Source: Clostridiales bacterium (lineage in GTDB: Bacteria > Bacillota > Clostridia > Saccharofermentanales > UBA5734). From it: 5,729 nucleotides of DNA. The notes below the pieces were generated by a model. The model was not told the origin of the DNA. It saw nothing but the letters and a program-made list of their open reading frames with translations, and did no database searches. The stretch covers positions 1 to 5,729 of the forward strand of contig DMJC01000155.1 of assembly GCA_003451915.1 (NCBI GenBank), read 5' to 3'. The position numbers and the translations under genes are program-made. Positions 1 to 5,729 of this stretch are shown here, piece after piece; the stretch's first letter is position 1; each line of letters starts with the position of its first letter.

Positions 1-1
1 C

Positions 2-81
2 TGAGTAAAAGACATAGCCACATACATCAATATCGTTACATTTATCAGCATATGAATATGACAAAGTTGATTTTTTACTCA
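2..81. repeat. Inverted repeat flanking the proB -35 region
   Basis: TGAGTAAAA at 2-10 is perfectly repeated in inverted orientation as TTTTACTCA at 73-81. In RNA the pairing could extend to 11 bp with one G-U pair. The arms are 62 bp apart, and the right arm sits in the -35/-10 spacer of the proB promoter. It could be a split operator, part of an upstream structure cut by the window edge, or chance in AT-rich DNA. Confidence 0.3.
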
Positions 82-95
82 TCAGGGCTTATGAT
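67..95 (+). promoter_or_regulatory. Predicted sigma-A-type promoter of proB
   Basis: A -35 box TTGATT (67-72; 4 of 6 consensus positions) and a -10 box TATGAT (90-95; 5 of 6) are separated by exactly 17 bp. Transcription would start near 102, giving a leader of about 38 nt before the proB ATG. The rest of 1-66 is AT-rich with no coding signal that I can see. The -35 box lies next to one arm of an inverted repeat (2-10 with 73-81). Confidence 0.6.
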
Positions 96-130
96 TCATT
101 AAGGTATCACGCTATAGACTGCCGCTGACC

Positions 131-135
131 GGAGG
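131..135 (+). promoter_or_regulatory. Shine-Dalgarno sequence of proB
   Basis: GGAGG lies 5 nt before the ATG at 141. It decides the start in favour of 141 over the in-frame ATG at 168 (Met10), which has no comparable site upstream. Confidence 0.75.
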
Positions 136-140
136 AAACC

Positions 141-989
141 ATGGCCGATAATTTAACTGAACAATTCATGATCAATCAGAATCGTGAGAAGCTGACCCGG
201 GCCCGCCGTGTCGTGATCAAGGTCGGCACCTCAACGATCACCTATGACAATGGCCGCTTTAACCTGACCAATCTCGAGCATCTTTGCCGGTCCATCGCCA
301 ATCAGATGAACCAGGGAAGGGAAATTATCCTGGTCTCATCCGGTGCGATCGGTGTCGGCGTCGGCCGTCTGCGACTAGCGGAAAAACCGAAGGCAATCCG
401 GGAAAAACAAGCTGTCGCTGCAGTCGGCCAATGCGAACTGATGAGCATGTACAGCCGGCTGATGTCTGATTTCAACTATACGGTCGCCCAAGTGCTGCTG
501 ACCAAAGACGACATTGACGACGAAATCACCCGCGGCAACATCTGCAACACGTTCGAAGCTTTGATTGAACGCGAGATCATACCGATTGTCAATGAAAACG
601 ACACGGTGTCCACCCGCGAGATCTATCATAATGGCACCTTTGGCGATAATGACACTTTATCAGCGATCGTCGCAGCGCTTGTCAATGCTGATCTGCTGAT
701 TATTCTGTCCGATATTGACGGACTTTATGACCGCGACCCGCGCAGCAATCCTGACGCCAGTCTGATTGCCACTGTTGACCAGATCGATCAGTCGATTGAT
801 GAAATTGCCGGCGGCGAAGGCAGCCAGCGCGGCACCGGCGGCATGCGGACCAAGATTACAGCTGCCCGCATCGCAACCAACGCCGGTCTGGATACCGTTA
901 TCGCTAACGGATCGACACCGCGCGTCATCGACTCCATTCTCAGCGGGCAAGAAAAAGGCACCCTTTTCAGAGCGCCTTTGATCAGTTAA
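141..989 (+). CDS. proB: Glutamate 5-kinase (gamma-glutamyl kinase), short form without PUA domain
   Basis: This enzyme phosphorylates L-glutamate with ATP to gamma-glutamyl phosphate, the first and normally proline-inhibited step of proline synthesis; it is cytoplasmic. The 282-residue product is a single amino-acid-kinase domain. Visible motifs are KVGTST (27-32, ATP phosphate binding), VSSGAI (65-70), VNENDT (150-155), FGDNDTLSA (167-175, glutamate/proline site), SDIDGLYDRDP (190-200), GTGGMRTK (231-238, with conserved Lys238) and a closing GTLF (273-276). The E. coli type has about 367 residues with a C-terminal PUA domain; here the protein ends right after the kinase domain, as in many Bacillota. 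The first 15 or so residues are a poorly conserved extension. The gene has its own promoter and looks monocistronic: the next gene is convergent and no proA follows, although proA could lie left of the window. The family assignment is very secure. Confidence 0.96.
   Translation: MADNLTEQFMINQNREKLTRARRVVIKVGTSTITYDNGRFNLTNLEHLCRSIANQMNQGREIILVSSGAIGVGVGRLRLAEKPKAIREKQAVAAVGQCELMSMYSRLMSDFNYTVAQVLLTKDDIDDEITRGNICNTFEALIEREIIPIVNENDTVSTREIYHNGTFGDNDTLSAIVAALVNADLLIILSDIDGLYDRDPRSNPDASLIATVDQIDQSIDEIAGGEGSQRGTGGMRTKITAARIATNAGLDTVIANGSTPRVIDSILSGQEKGTLFRAPLIS
946..979 (-). terminator. Predicted Rho-independent terminator of the PBP operon, inside the 3' end of proB
   Basis: Read on the minus strand, AAAGGCGC (972-979) pairs with GTGCCTTT (954-961). 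This gives an 8-bp stem with one G-U pair and a 10-nt loop, and the T-rich tract TTTTTCTT runs on from the stem. It lies 22 bp past the PBP stop codon, wholly inside the proB coding sequence. On the plus strand the same hairpin has no T tract, so it should act in one direction only. Confidence 0.55.
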
Positions 990-1000
990 CCAAAAGTATT

Positions 1001-3313
1001 TTATCCGCCGTTCTGACCGGGCGGCACATTTCCCGCCGGGTTTGTTGTTTCAACGGGTTCTACGACTGGCGGTGTCGGCGTTGGCGTCGGTGCGGCATGC
1101 AAGGTGCATTTTTCTGAAGGATTCATCTGTGCACCCGGTACGAAAAATTCGGTTGCCGATGTGACGCAGAATTCGTTGGCCAGCATGCTGGAATCGATAC
1201 AAATCGTCAGCATCTGCACGCCGGATGGTTTGTTAAACGCAGCAGGCTGCAGACCTTCGTGGATGCGTGCCATGGCATCTTTCCAGATGCGCAGGGCATT
1301 GTCTTTGTCGCCATCCAGAATCGTCTGCACACCCAGCCGGTTGTCGTAGCCATACCAGACAGTTGCCGTGTAGTAGGGGGTAAAGCCGCAGAACCATTTG
1401 TCGCGGTTCTCATCGGTGGTACCGGTTTTGCCGGCGGTGTAGATGCCATTGACAATATCAGTCTTGAGGACCCGGTTGGCCGTACCGCTGGGGGATACAA
1501 CGACATCGTGCATCATGTTGAGCATGACATAAGCTGTTTCCGGTTTGTAGACCTCGACCGGTTCTACCGGCGTATTGTCAAGCAGCACATTGCCGTCACC
1601 GTCAATGACCTGAGTGAAGCAATAGGGCTCGGTATAAAGGCCGGCATTGGCGAAAGTGGCATAAGCACCGGCCATTTCAAGCGTGGTCATACCTTTATTG
1701 AAACCACCCAGCGCGATCGAGACATAATTTTCACCGGTACGATCAATGCCGACCTGCTTAAGGTACTGCAAAGATGTTGTACCGCCCAGGTAGTTGCGCC
1801 AGATCTGTGCAGCAATCGTGTTTTTTGACTTGGTCAGAGCCATACGGACATTCATGTTGCCTTCAAATTTATCCGGACTGTTTCGGGGATAAATGACCTC
1901 AGGCTCATCCTTATTGTAATAGAGAATCATATCTGTAAAAACTGTGGCAGGGGAGATAATCCCTGTATCAATGGCCGGGCCGTAGACATCAAGCGGTTTG
2001 ATGCTGGACCCAGGCTGGCGGAGTGCGCTGACTGCCCTGTTCAGAATGAAATTTCCGGTCTTTTCACCATAACCGCCAACCATGCCCTTGATCTGGCCGG
2101 GATTTTCCATATTGGAAATAACCACCATACTGCCATTGGGTGCTTCGGGCAGGTCGGCGACCTGATCAGGTTTGGTGATGAAGAGATTCTCCGTCCGGAA
2201 AGTCTGTTCGATTGCCGATTGCACACGGCTGTCCATGGTTGTCTTGATCGTGAATCCGTAGTTGTAAACAGCGATTGAAGCCATAGGCTCGCTGTAGCCA
2301 CGCTTCTCGATCAGAGCATCAATGACCTCTTCGATGACATAATCAACAAAATACGAATTGATCTGCGTACCGGTCAGTGTCTGCGGTGTCTGGCGGAAGA
2401 TCAGCTCAGTGTTGAGAGCTTCTTCGTATTGCTTTTCGGATATCATGCCCTGGTCATGCATCAATGAAAGAACGATGCGCATGCGGCGCAGCGCGTTGCG
2501 CAGCCCGGTCTCGGTTTTGGGATTGTAAATGGAGGGCGCATTGGGAATGCCCGCCAGGAAAGCACATTCAACCAGATTGAGTTCGGACGCATTTTTGTCG
2601 AAATAGCCTTGGGCTGCTGATTGTAAACCGACATAACTGTTGCCCATTGGTACCAGGTTGATATAAAGCTCCATGATTTCATCTTTGGATTTTTGCTGTT
2701 CAAGCTGGATGGCCTTGTACCATTCCTGAACCTTGCGCTGGGCAGAGCGCATATCAGCTCCGGTCATCAGACGAACAGTCTGCTGCGTGATCGTCGATCC
2801 GCCGTGGGTCGCCGAGCCACCGTTCACCAAAGCGCTGAGAACAGCACTGCCGATGCGTCGGGCATCAATACCGGGGTGCTCTCTGAAACGCTCATCCTCA
2901 ACGGCGATAAACGCCTCATCAATGTAGGTCGCCTTGACTGTACTGAATGAAATATTCTGCCGGTTGATATTCTGGCTGCCGGTCAGGATAGCGATCTCGT
3001 TGCCCTGGGCGTCGAGAATCTTGGTTGTCTCATTTTTGTTTTTAAATTGGCTGAAATTTAAATTGCCGGCTGTCGTCACATAGCCGAGCAGCATACCGCC
3101 GCCAAGACCAGCCAGGGTAAATCCGGCAATGATCAGAATGACAATGGCTAATGTAATAACACGCTGCAAAGCCATCCCGACGGTACGCGGAATGGACAGC
3201 AAAGCCGGGCTGTGCGTGGGCTTGCCGCGCAGCCGCCTATGCAGGTCTCGCTTCACAATATCAGAAGAGCGGCGGCGGGGTGGGGGAGAATTGTGTTGCT
3301 GATGATTGGGCAC
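1001..3313 (-). CDS. Bifunctional class A penicillin-binding protein (PBP1A type: glycosyltransferase plus transpeptidase)
   Basis: The protein polymerises lipid II into glycan strands and cross-links their peptides on the outer face of the membrane. Its 770 residues hold a basic, Pro-rich cytoplasmic tail (1-46), one membrane anchor (about 47-79), a GT51 glycosyltransferase domain (about 95-290) and a transpeptidase domain (about 390-690). GT51 motifs are EDERFREHPGID (139-150, catalytic Glu139), GGSTITQQ (171-178), RKVQE (193-197), ELYINLVPMG (215-224) and RRMRIVLSLM (276-285). Transpeptidase motifs are SSIK (436-439, nucleophile Ser436), SKN (496-498) and KTG (629-631), so both activities look intact. 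The tail has Cys705, Cys716 and Cys736, then a PTPTPTPP stretch and a Gly/Pro/Gln-rich end. The start is GTG with a GGAG site in the last M23 codons; in-frame stops upstream exclude an earlier start. It is the second gene of the operon. The common names ponA, mrcA or pbp1A could each apply, so I give no symbol. Confidence 0.95.
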   Translation of the reverse strand: MPNHQQHNSPPPRRRSSDIVKRDLHRRLRGKPTHSPALLSIPRTVGMALQRVITLAIVILIIAGFTLAGLGGGMLLGYVTTAGNLNFSQFKNKNETTKILDAQGNEIAILTGSQNINRQNISFSTVKATYIDEAFIAVEDERFREHPGIDARRIGSAVLSALVNGGSATHGGSTITQQTVRLMTGADMRSAQRKVQEWYKAIQLEQQKSKDEIMELYINLVPMGNSYVGLQSAAQGYFDKNASELNLVECAFLAGIPNAPSIYNPKTETGLRNALRRMRIVLSLMHDQGMISEKQYEEALNTELIFRQTPQTLTGTQINSYFVDYVIEEVIDALIEKRGYSEPMASIAVYNYGFTIKTTMDSRVQSAIEQTFRTENLFITKPDQVADLPEAPNGSMVVISNMENPGQIKGMVGGYGEKTGNFILNRAVSALRQPGSSIKPLDVYGPAIDTGIISPATVFTDMILYYNKDEPEVIYPRNSPDKFEGNMNVRMALTKSKNTIAAQIWRNYLGGTTSLQYLKQVGIDRTGENYVSIALGGFNKGMTTLEMAGAYATFANAGLYTEPYCFTQVIDGDGNVLLDNTPVEPVEVYKPETAYVMLNMMHDVVVSPSGTANRVLKTDIVNGIYTAGKTGTTDENRDKWFCGFTPYYTATVWYGYDNRLGVQTILDGDKDNALRIWKDAMARIHEGLQPAAFNKPSGVQMLTICIDSSMLANEFCVTSATEFFVPGAQMNPSEKCTLHAAPTPTPTPPVVEPVETTNPAGNVPPGQNGG
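1017..1050 (+). terminator. Possible terminator of proB, inside the 3' end of the PBP gene
   Basis: On the plus strand CCGG-G-CGG (1017-1024) pairs with CCGCCGG (1033-1039) as a 7-bp GC-rich stem with one bulged G and an 8-nt loop. It is followed by the T-rich run TTTGTTGTTT (1041-1050). It lies 28 bp past the proB stop and overlaps the codons of the last PBP residues. The T run is interrupted by two Gs and the DNA is also constrained as coding sequence, so this is weaker than the minus-strand terminator. Confidence 0.4.
1043..1090 (-). repeat. Low-complexity Pro/Thr tail and VVEPVETT element in the PBP C-terminus
   Basis: Residues 742-749 of the PBP are alternating Pro-Thr (PTPTPTPP, 1067-1090), a typical flexible wall-spanning linker. 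They are followed directly by VVEPVETT (750-757, 1043-1066). The region is disordered-looking and carries no catalytic motif. Confidence 0.6.
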
Positions 3314-3317
3314 AGAA

Positions 3318-3324
3318 TCACTCC
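3318..3324 (-). promoter_or_regulatory. Shine-Dalgarno sequence of the PBP gene, overlapping the M23 stop
   Basis: On the minus strand GGAG (3321-3324) spans the last Met-Glu codons of the M23 gene and runs into its TGA (3318-3320). The PBP GTG begins 7 nt after GGAG. The overlap supports translational coupling and decides the GTG start. Confidence 0.6.
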
Positions 3325-4271
3325 ATGATCATACGGGTTGGATTGAGCGGCTCACCATAAAATCTGATCTCGTAGTGCAGATGGGGCGTAGTCGATGAAC
3401 CCGTATTGCCGACCAGTGCGATAACTTCACCCTTGGTGACCTTTTCACCGGCCGAAACCAGCAGCTTGCTGCAATGCATATAGGTTGTGGTAAAACCGTT
3501 GCGATGGTCGATTGTTACATAATAGCCTGAACCGCCGCCATAAGTCGAAGCAATGACAGTTCCGCTGGCCGCAGCTTTGATTTGTGTGCCGCGGGCTGCG
3601 CCGACATCTGCTCCCGGATGGAAATGGTAATAGCCATAGATCGGGTGACGGCGGTTGCCATAGCCATCATAATAGCCGGGGATCGGTTTGATGGTCGGCA
3701 AATAATCAAGCCGCTTTTTGATGGCGGCTTCATAAGTTGTGAGGTCAATCTCGCTGGCCTTATCGGTTTTCTTGAATTTGTTGAGCTTGTATTTAAGTTC
3801 GACAAGATTTTTGGCCTCGTCGCGATATGCATTGGCTGTGGGGCCGGAACGGGAGACCAGTTTGCTGTCCAGGTTAGCCATCAGAGCACCGAGAATGGTC
3901 ACCTCAAGACTGTCCATTTCCTGCTGCTGAGCATCAAGCGAATCCTCAAGACTGGCATTTTTCTGGATTTCAGCATTGAGCTGATCCTGTAGATTGACCT
4001 GTTCGACAAGCGAGCACAAATCATTGTCTGTCGCGATTTTATTGGAAAAAGCGGCTACACACTCCGTGTCATTAACGACAGCGGCAGCCTGCGCCGTGTT
4101 GATATTGCCGATGAGATAACCAGTCGCTCCGGCGAGTGATATCGCCAGAACCAACATAATTGCCAGTAATGCCCGATGGTGCCTGAGGGCCGGCCGAAGG
4201 CCAGCTGCCGACAGTGACTTTTCAATGGGTCTGACACCCGGTTTGCCGGCTGCAGAATGACGACTCTGCAT
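3318..4271 (-). CDS. Membrane-anchored or secreted M23 family metallopeptidase (peptidoglycan endopeptidase)
   Basis: This is a LytM/lysostaphin-type zinc endopeptidase predicted to cut peptide cross-links in peptidoglycan outside the membrane. The 317-residue protein has a basic N-terminus, a hydrophobic segment (about 33-55) and a possible signal peptidase site near AQA (60-62), so it may be anchored or released. A helical, coiled-coil-like region (about 84-130) and a Lys-rich linker (about 150-190) lead to the M23 domain (about 198-313). All expected active-site residues are present: His218 and Asp222 (HPGAD), His266 (YMHC), and His297 and His299 (HLH). By LytM precedent, 218, 222 and 299 bind zinc while 266 and 297 act in catalysis. 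It is therefore not a degenerate EnvC/NlpD-like activator. Cys71 and Cys86 are outside the membrane. It starts at ATG 4271 with a strong ribosome site and leads the operon with the PBP. A sporulation role like that of SpoIIQ is possible but not shown; the substrate bond is unknown. Confidence 0.92.
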   Translation of the reverse strand: MQSRHSAAGKPGVRPIEKSLSAAGLRPALRHHRALLAIMLVLAISLAGATGYLIGNINTAQAAAVVNDTECVAAFSNKIATDNDLCSLVEQVNLQDQLNAEIQKNASLEDSLDAQQQEMDSLEVTILGALMANLDSKLVSRSGPTANAYRDEAKNLVELKYKLNKFKKTDKASEIDLTTYEAAIKKRLDYLPTIKPIPGYYDGYGNRRHPIYGYYHFHPGADVGAARGTQIKAAASGTVIASTYGGGSGYYVTIDHRNGFTTTYMHCSKLLVSAGEKVTKGEVIALVGNTGSSTTPHLHYEIRFYGEPLNPTRMIME

Positions 4272-4276
4272 GGTTT

Positions 4277-4284
4277 CTCCTTTC
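4277..4284 (-). promoter_or_regulatory. Shine-Dalgarno sequence of the M23 gene
   Basis: On the minus strand GAAAGGAG lies 5 nt before the ATG at 4271, which fixes this start. Confidence 0.75.
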
Positions 4285-4307
4285 AGGGAAAAAATTATGC
4301 GAATGTC

Positions 4308-4336
4308 ATTATAACCTAAAAGTAATCCGTATGCAA
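4308..4336 (-). promoter_or_regulatory. Predicted sigma-A-type promoter of the M23-PBP operon
   Basis: On the minus strand a perfect -10 box TATAAT (4308-4313) lies 17 bp from TTGCAT (4331-4336; matches the TTG of the -35 consensus). Transcription would start near 4301, about 30 nt before the M23 ATG. No inverted-repeat operator was evident around it. Confidence 0.6.
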
Positions 4337-4355
4337 TAAAGTCTTGAAAAATGGC

Positions 4356-4384
4356 TTCGTAGATTGCTCACGATATGATAAAAT
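4356..4384 (+). promoter_or_regulatory. Predicted extended -10 promoter of the rRNA methyltransferase gene
   Basis: TGATAAAAT (4376-4384) is an extended -10 element: TG, one base, then TAAAAT with 5 of 6 consensus bases. A weak -35, TTCGTA (4356-4361), is 17 bp upstream. The start would be near 4391, about 33 nt before the ATG. A better -35-like TTGAAA at 4344-4349 is too far from any good -10 box. The promoter is back to back with that of the M23 operon without overlapping it. Confidence 0.45.
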
Positions 4385-4410
4385 AATGACAGACCGTGAC
4401 AACGCAACCT

Positions 4411-4417
4411 GAAAGGA
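4411..4417 (+). promoter_or_regulatory. Shine-Dalgarno sequence of the rRNA methyltransferase gene
   Basis: GAAAGGA lies 6 nt before the ATG at 4424 and supports that start. Confidence 0.65.
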
Positions 4418-4423
4418 ACGGCT

Positions 4424-5729
4424 ATGGTAAAACACGGAAAACATATTCCCAGTGATTCTGCCGGACAACCGGGACAGATGGCTGAGCTGGCCATAATCGG
4501 CATCAACCAGGAAGGGCAAGGCGTTGCCCGTCTGGATGGCCTGGCTGTGTTTGTTCCCCAGACAATACCCGGAGATCTGGCTTTGGTTCGCATTGAGAAA
4601 AGACTGAGCAACTATGCTGTCGGCAGTCTGGTAAGTCTGGTGACACCGTCGGCTGACCGCATAACGCCAGACTGCCCGCAGTCTGCCGATTGCGGCGGCT
4701 GCAGCCTGCAGATGATGAGCTATCCAGCCCAGCTCAGACAAAAACAACAACAGGTTTTTGACGCATTGCAGCGGATTGGCAAGGTACCCGGTCTTGATTC
4801 CCTGATGCTGCCGATTATCGGCATGGCAGAACCTTGGCAATATCGCAGCAAGGCCCAGTTTCCAGTCGCAGGCACCGCCGAACAGCCCGAAATCGGCTTT
4901 TATGCTAACCGGTCACACCGGGTCATCCATACTCCCGAGTGCCCTGTTCAGCCCCCCGTCTGTGATGCCATCCGACACTGCGTTGCCAGACATATCCGCC
5001 AGAACGGCATCGAACCCTATCAGGAGAAAAGCCATCGCGGACTGCTGCGGCACATCGTCGTGCGTATCGGTTTCTTCACCGGTCAGGTGATGGTCATTCT
5101 GGTCTTGAATGGTGAGGAATTGCCGAATCAGGATCGCTTATATGAAAATTTGTGTGAGACGATCGCTGCACAGAACGATCCCCGCTTGCCGCCACTTGAA
5201 CTGAAAAGCTTTTATATTAATGTCAATACAAGCAAAACCAATCTTATTTTGTCCGATGACTGTCGGTTGCAGGCTGGTCAGCCCTGGATCGAAGAAATCA
5301 TTCTGGGTTTACATTACCGGATCTCACCGCTGTCCTTTTTTCAGGTCAACCCACGGCAGACCGGGCGACTCTATGCGGTTGCCCTCGCGATGGCAGATCT
5401 GAGCAACCGGGAAATGGTTCTCGACCTATATTGCGGCACAGGCTCGATCTCTTTACTGCTGGCTCGTCAAGCCCGACACGTTGTTGGTATTGAGATCATT
5501 CCGGAGGCGATTGCTGATGCCCGCATCAATGCTGAAATCAACGGGACCAATAACGCGACATTTTTAGTCGGACAGGCTGAAAAACTAATGCCCGAACTCA
5601 TGGCTGACGGATTATCCGCTGATGCGGCTGTTGTCGATCCACCGCGCAAAGGCTGTGATGCCGCCCTGCTGAAGGCCTTGACCGATGTACAGGTGCGACG
5701 GATCGTTTATGTTTCATGCAATCCGGCCA
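4424..5729 (+). CDS. 23S rRNA (uracil-C5)-methyltransferase, RlmD/RlmCD (RumA) family, 3' end cut by the window
   Basis: The frame is open from ATG 4424 to the window end (435 complete codons). The family transfers methyl from S-adenosylmethionine to C5 of uracil in 23S rRNA: U1939 for RlmD, and both U747 and U1939 for the Bacillus RlmCD type. An N-terminal TRAM RNA-binding domain spans about 15-72. A Cys4 iron-sulfur signature follows: Cys84, Cys90, Cys93 and Cys173, spaced as in E. coli RlmD. Next come YRSKAQF (140-146), FFQVN (305-309), the SAM-binding DLYCGTGS (334-341), acidic Glu357, DPPRKG (405-410) and the catalytic SCNPA with Cys432. Probably 25 to 50 C-terminal residues are missing, including the general-base Glu region. 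The Fe-S cluster makes TrmA (tRNA U54) unlikely, but RlmC, RlmD and RlmCD cannot be separated here. It has its own promoter and is divergent from the wall operon. Confidence 0.94.
   Translation, partial: MVKHGKHIPSDSAGQPGQMAELAIIGINQEGQGVARLDGLAVFVPQTIPGDLALVRIEKRLSNYAVGSLVSLVTPSADRITPDCPQSADCGGCSLQMMSYPAQLRQKQQQVFDALQRIGKVPGLDSLMLPIIGMAEPWQYRSKAQFPVAGTAEQPEIGFYANRSHRVIHTPECPVQPPVCDAIRHCVARHIRQNGIEPYQEKSHRGLLRHIVVRIGFFTGQVMVILVLNGEELPNQDRLYENLCETIAAQNDPRLPPLELKSFYINVNTSKTNLILSDDCRLQAGQPWIEEIILGLHYRISPLSFFQVNPRQTGRLYAVALAMADLSNREMVLDLYCGTGSISLLLARQARHVVGIEIIPEAIADARINAEINGTNNATFLVGQAEKLMPELMADGLSADAAVVDPPRKGCDAALLKALTDVQVRRIVYVSCNPA

Noticed and set aside
1259..1828. 189-codon open frame on the plus strand within the PBP gene
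   Set aside because: It is antisense to the transpeptidase domain, whose protein motifs are fully conserved. It has no clear ribosome site and its translation resembles no family I know. It is a shadow frame.
3582..3992. 136-codon open frame on the plus strand within the M23 gene
   Set aside because: Antisense shadow of the M23 linker and catalytic domain, without start signals.
4185..4206. GGCC-rich small hairpin in the M23 N-terminal coding region
   Set aside because: The stem is only about 4 bp with a triloop, no T tract follows, and GGCC repeats are expected in Arg/Gly/Ala codons. It is not a credible terminator or regulatory element.
4344..4349. TTGAAA as the -35 box of the methyltransferase promoter
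   Set aside because: The nearest good -10 boxes (TATGAT at 4374, TAAAAT at 4379) are 24 bp or more away. The extended -10 explanation is better.
4316..4840. 174-codon open frame on the minus strand across the divergent promoter and the start of the methyltransferase gene
   Set aside because: It is antisense to the TRAM and Cys4 region of an obvious gene and runs through the promoter of the M23 operon. The translation shows no recognisable domain.
1..5729. Hidden novel system (defence, mobile, RNA or CRISPR)
   Set aside because: All long frames are identifiable housekeeping genes with complete motifs, and intergenic space totals only about 300 bp. I saw no spaced direct repeats, transposase, tRNA, large RNA fold or toxin-antitoxin-like pair.

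Overview
The window shows ordinary bacterial core genes with tight spacing, roughly balanced base composition by eye, AGGAGG-type ribosome binding sites and sigma-70/sigma-A-like promoters. The most likely source is a Gram-positive anaerobe of the Clostridia type (Bacillota), possibly from an uncultured lineage. This rests on three things: a short glutamate 5-kinase without a PUA domain and with clostridial-looking motifs, a class A penicillin-binding protein with a Cys-containing C-terminal segment I associate with Clostridia, and an RlmD/RlmCD-type 23S rRNA methyltransferase with a Cys4 iron-sulfur signature. The assignment is inference from motifs; no search was possible.

Layout: (1) 1-140 is a leader with a good promoter and a strong Shine-Dalgarno sequence for proB. 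(2) 141-989 (+) is proB, the first enzyme of proline synthesis. (3) 1001-4271 (-) is a two-gene cell-wall operon read right to left: an M23 metallo-endopeptidase (3318-4271), then a bifunctional class A PBP (1001-3313) starting with GTG only 4 bp after the M23 stop. proB and the PBP gene converge with an 11-bp gap, and each appears to use a terminator lying inside the other's 3' end. (4) 4272-4423 is a divergent promoter region. (5) 4424-5729 (+) is an RlmD/RlmCD-family 23S rRNA uracil-C5 methyltransferase that runs off the right edge just after its catalytic Cys.

How the genes work together: the M23 enzyme and the PBP form a hydrolase/synthase pair, probably translationally coupled, acting outside the membrane on peptidoglycan. 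proB and the rRNA methyltransferase are separate housekeeping units with their own promoters. I saw no mobile element, tRNA/rRNA gene, CRISPR array or defence-type system. I found no convincing undescribed system; the findings concern gene arrangement and small sequence structures.
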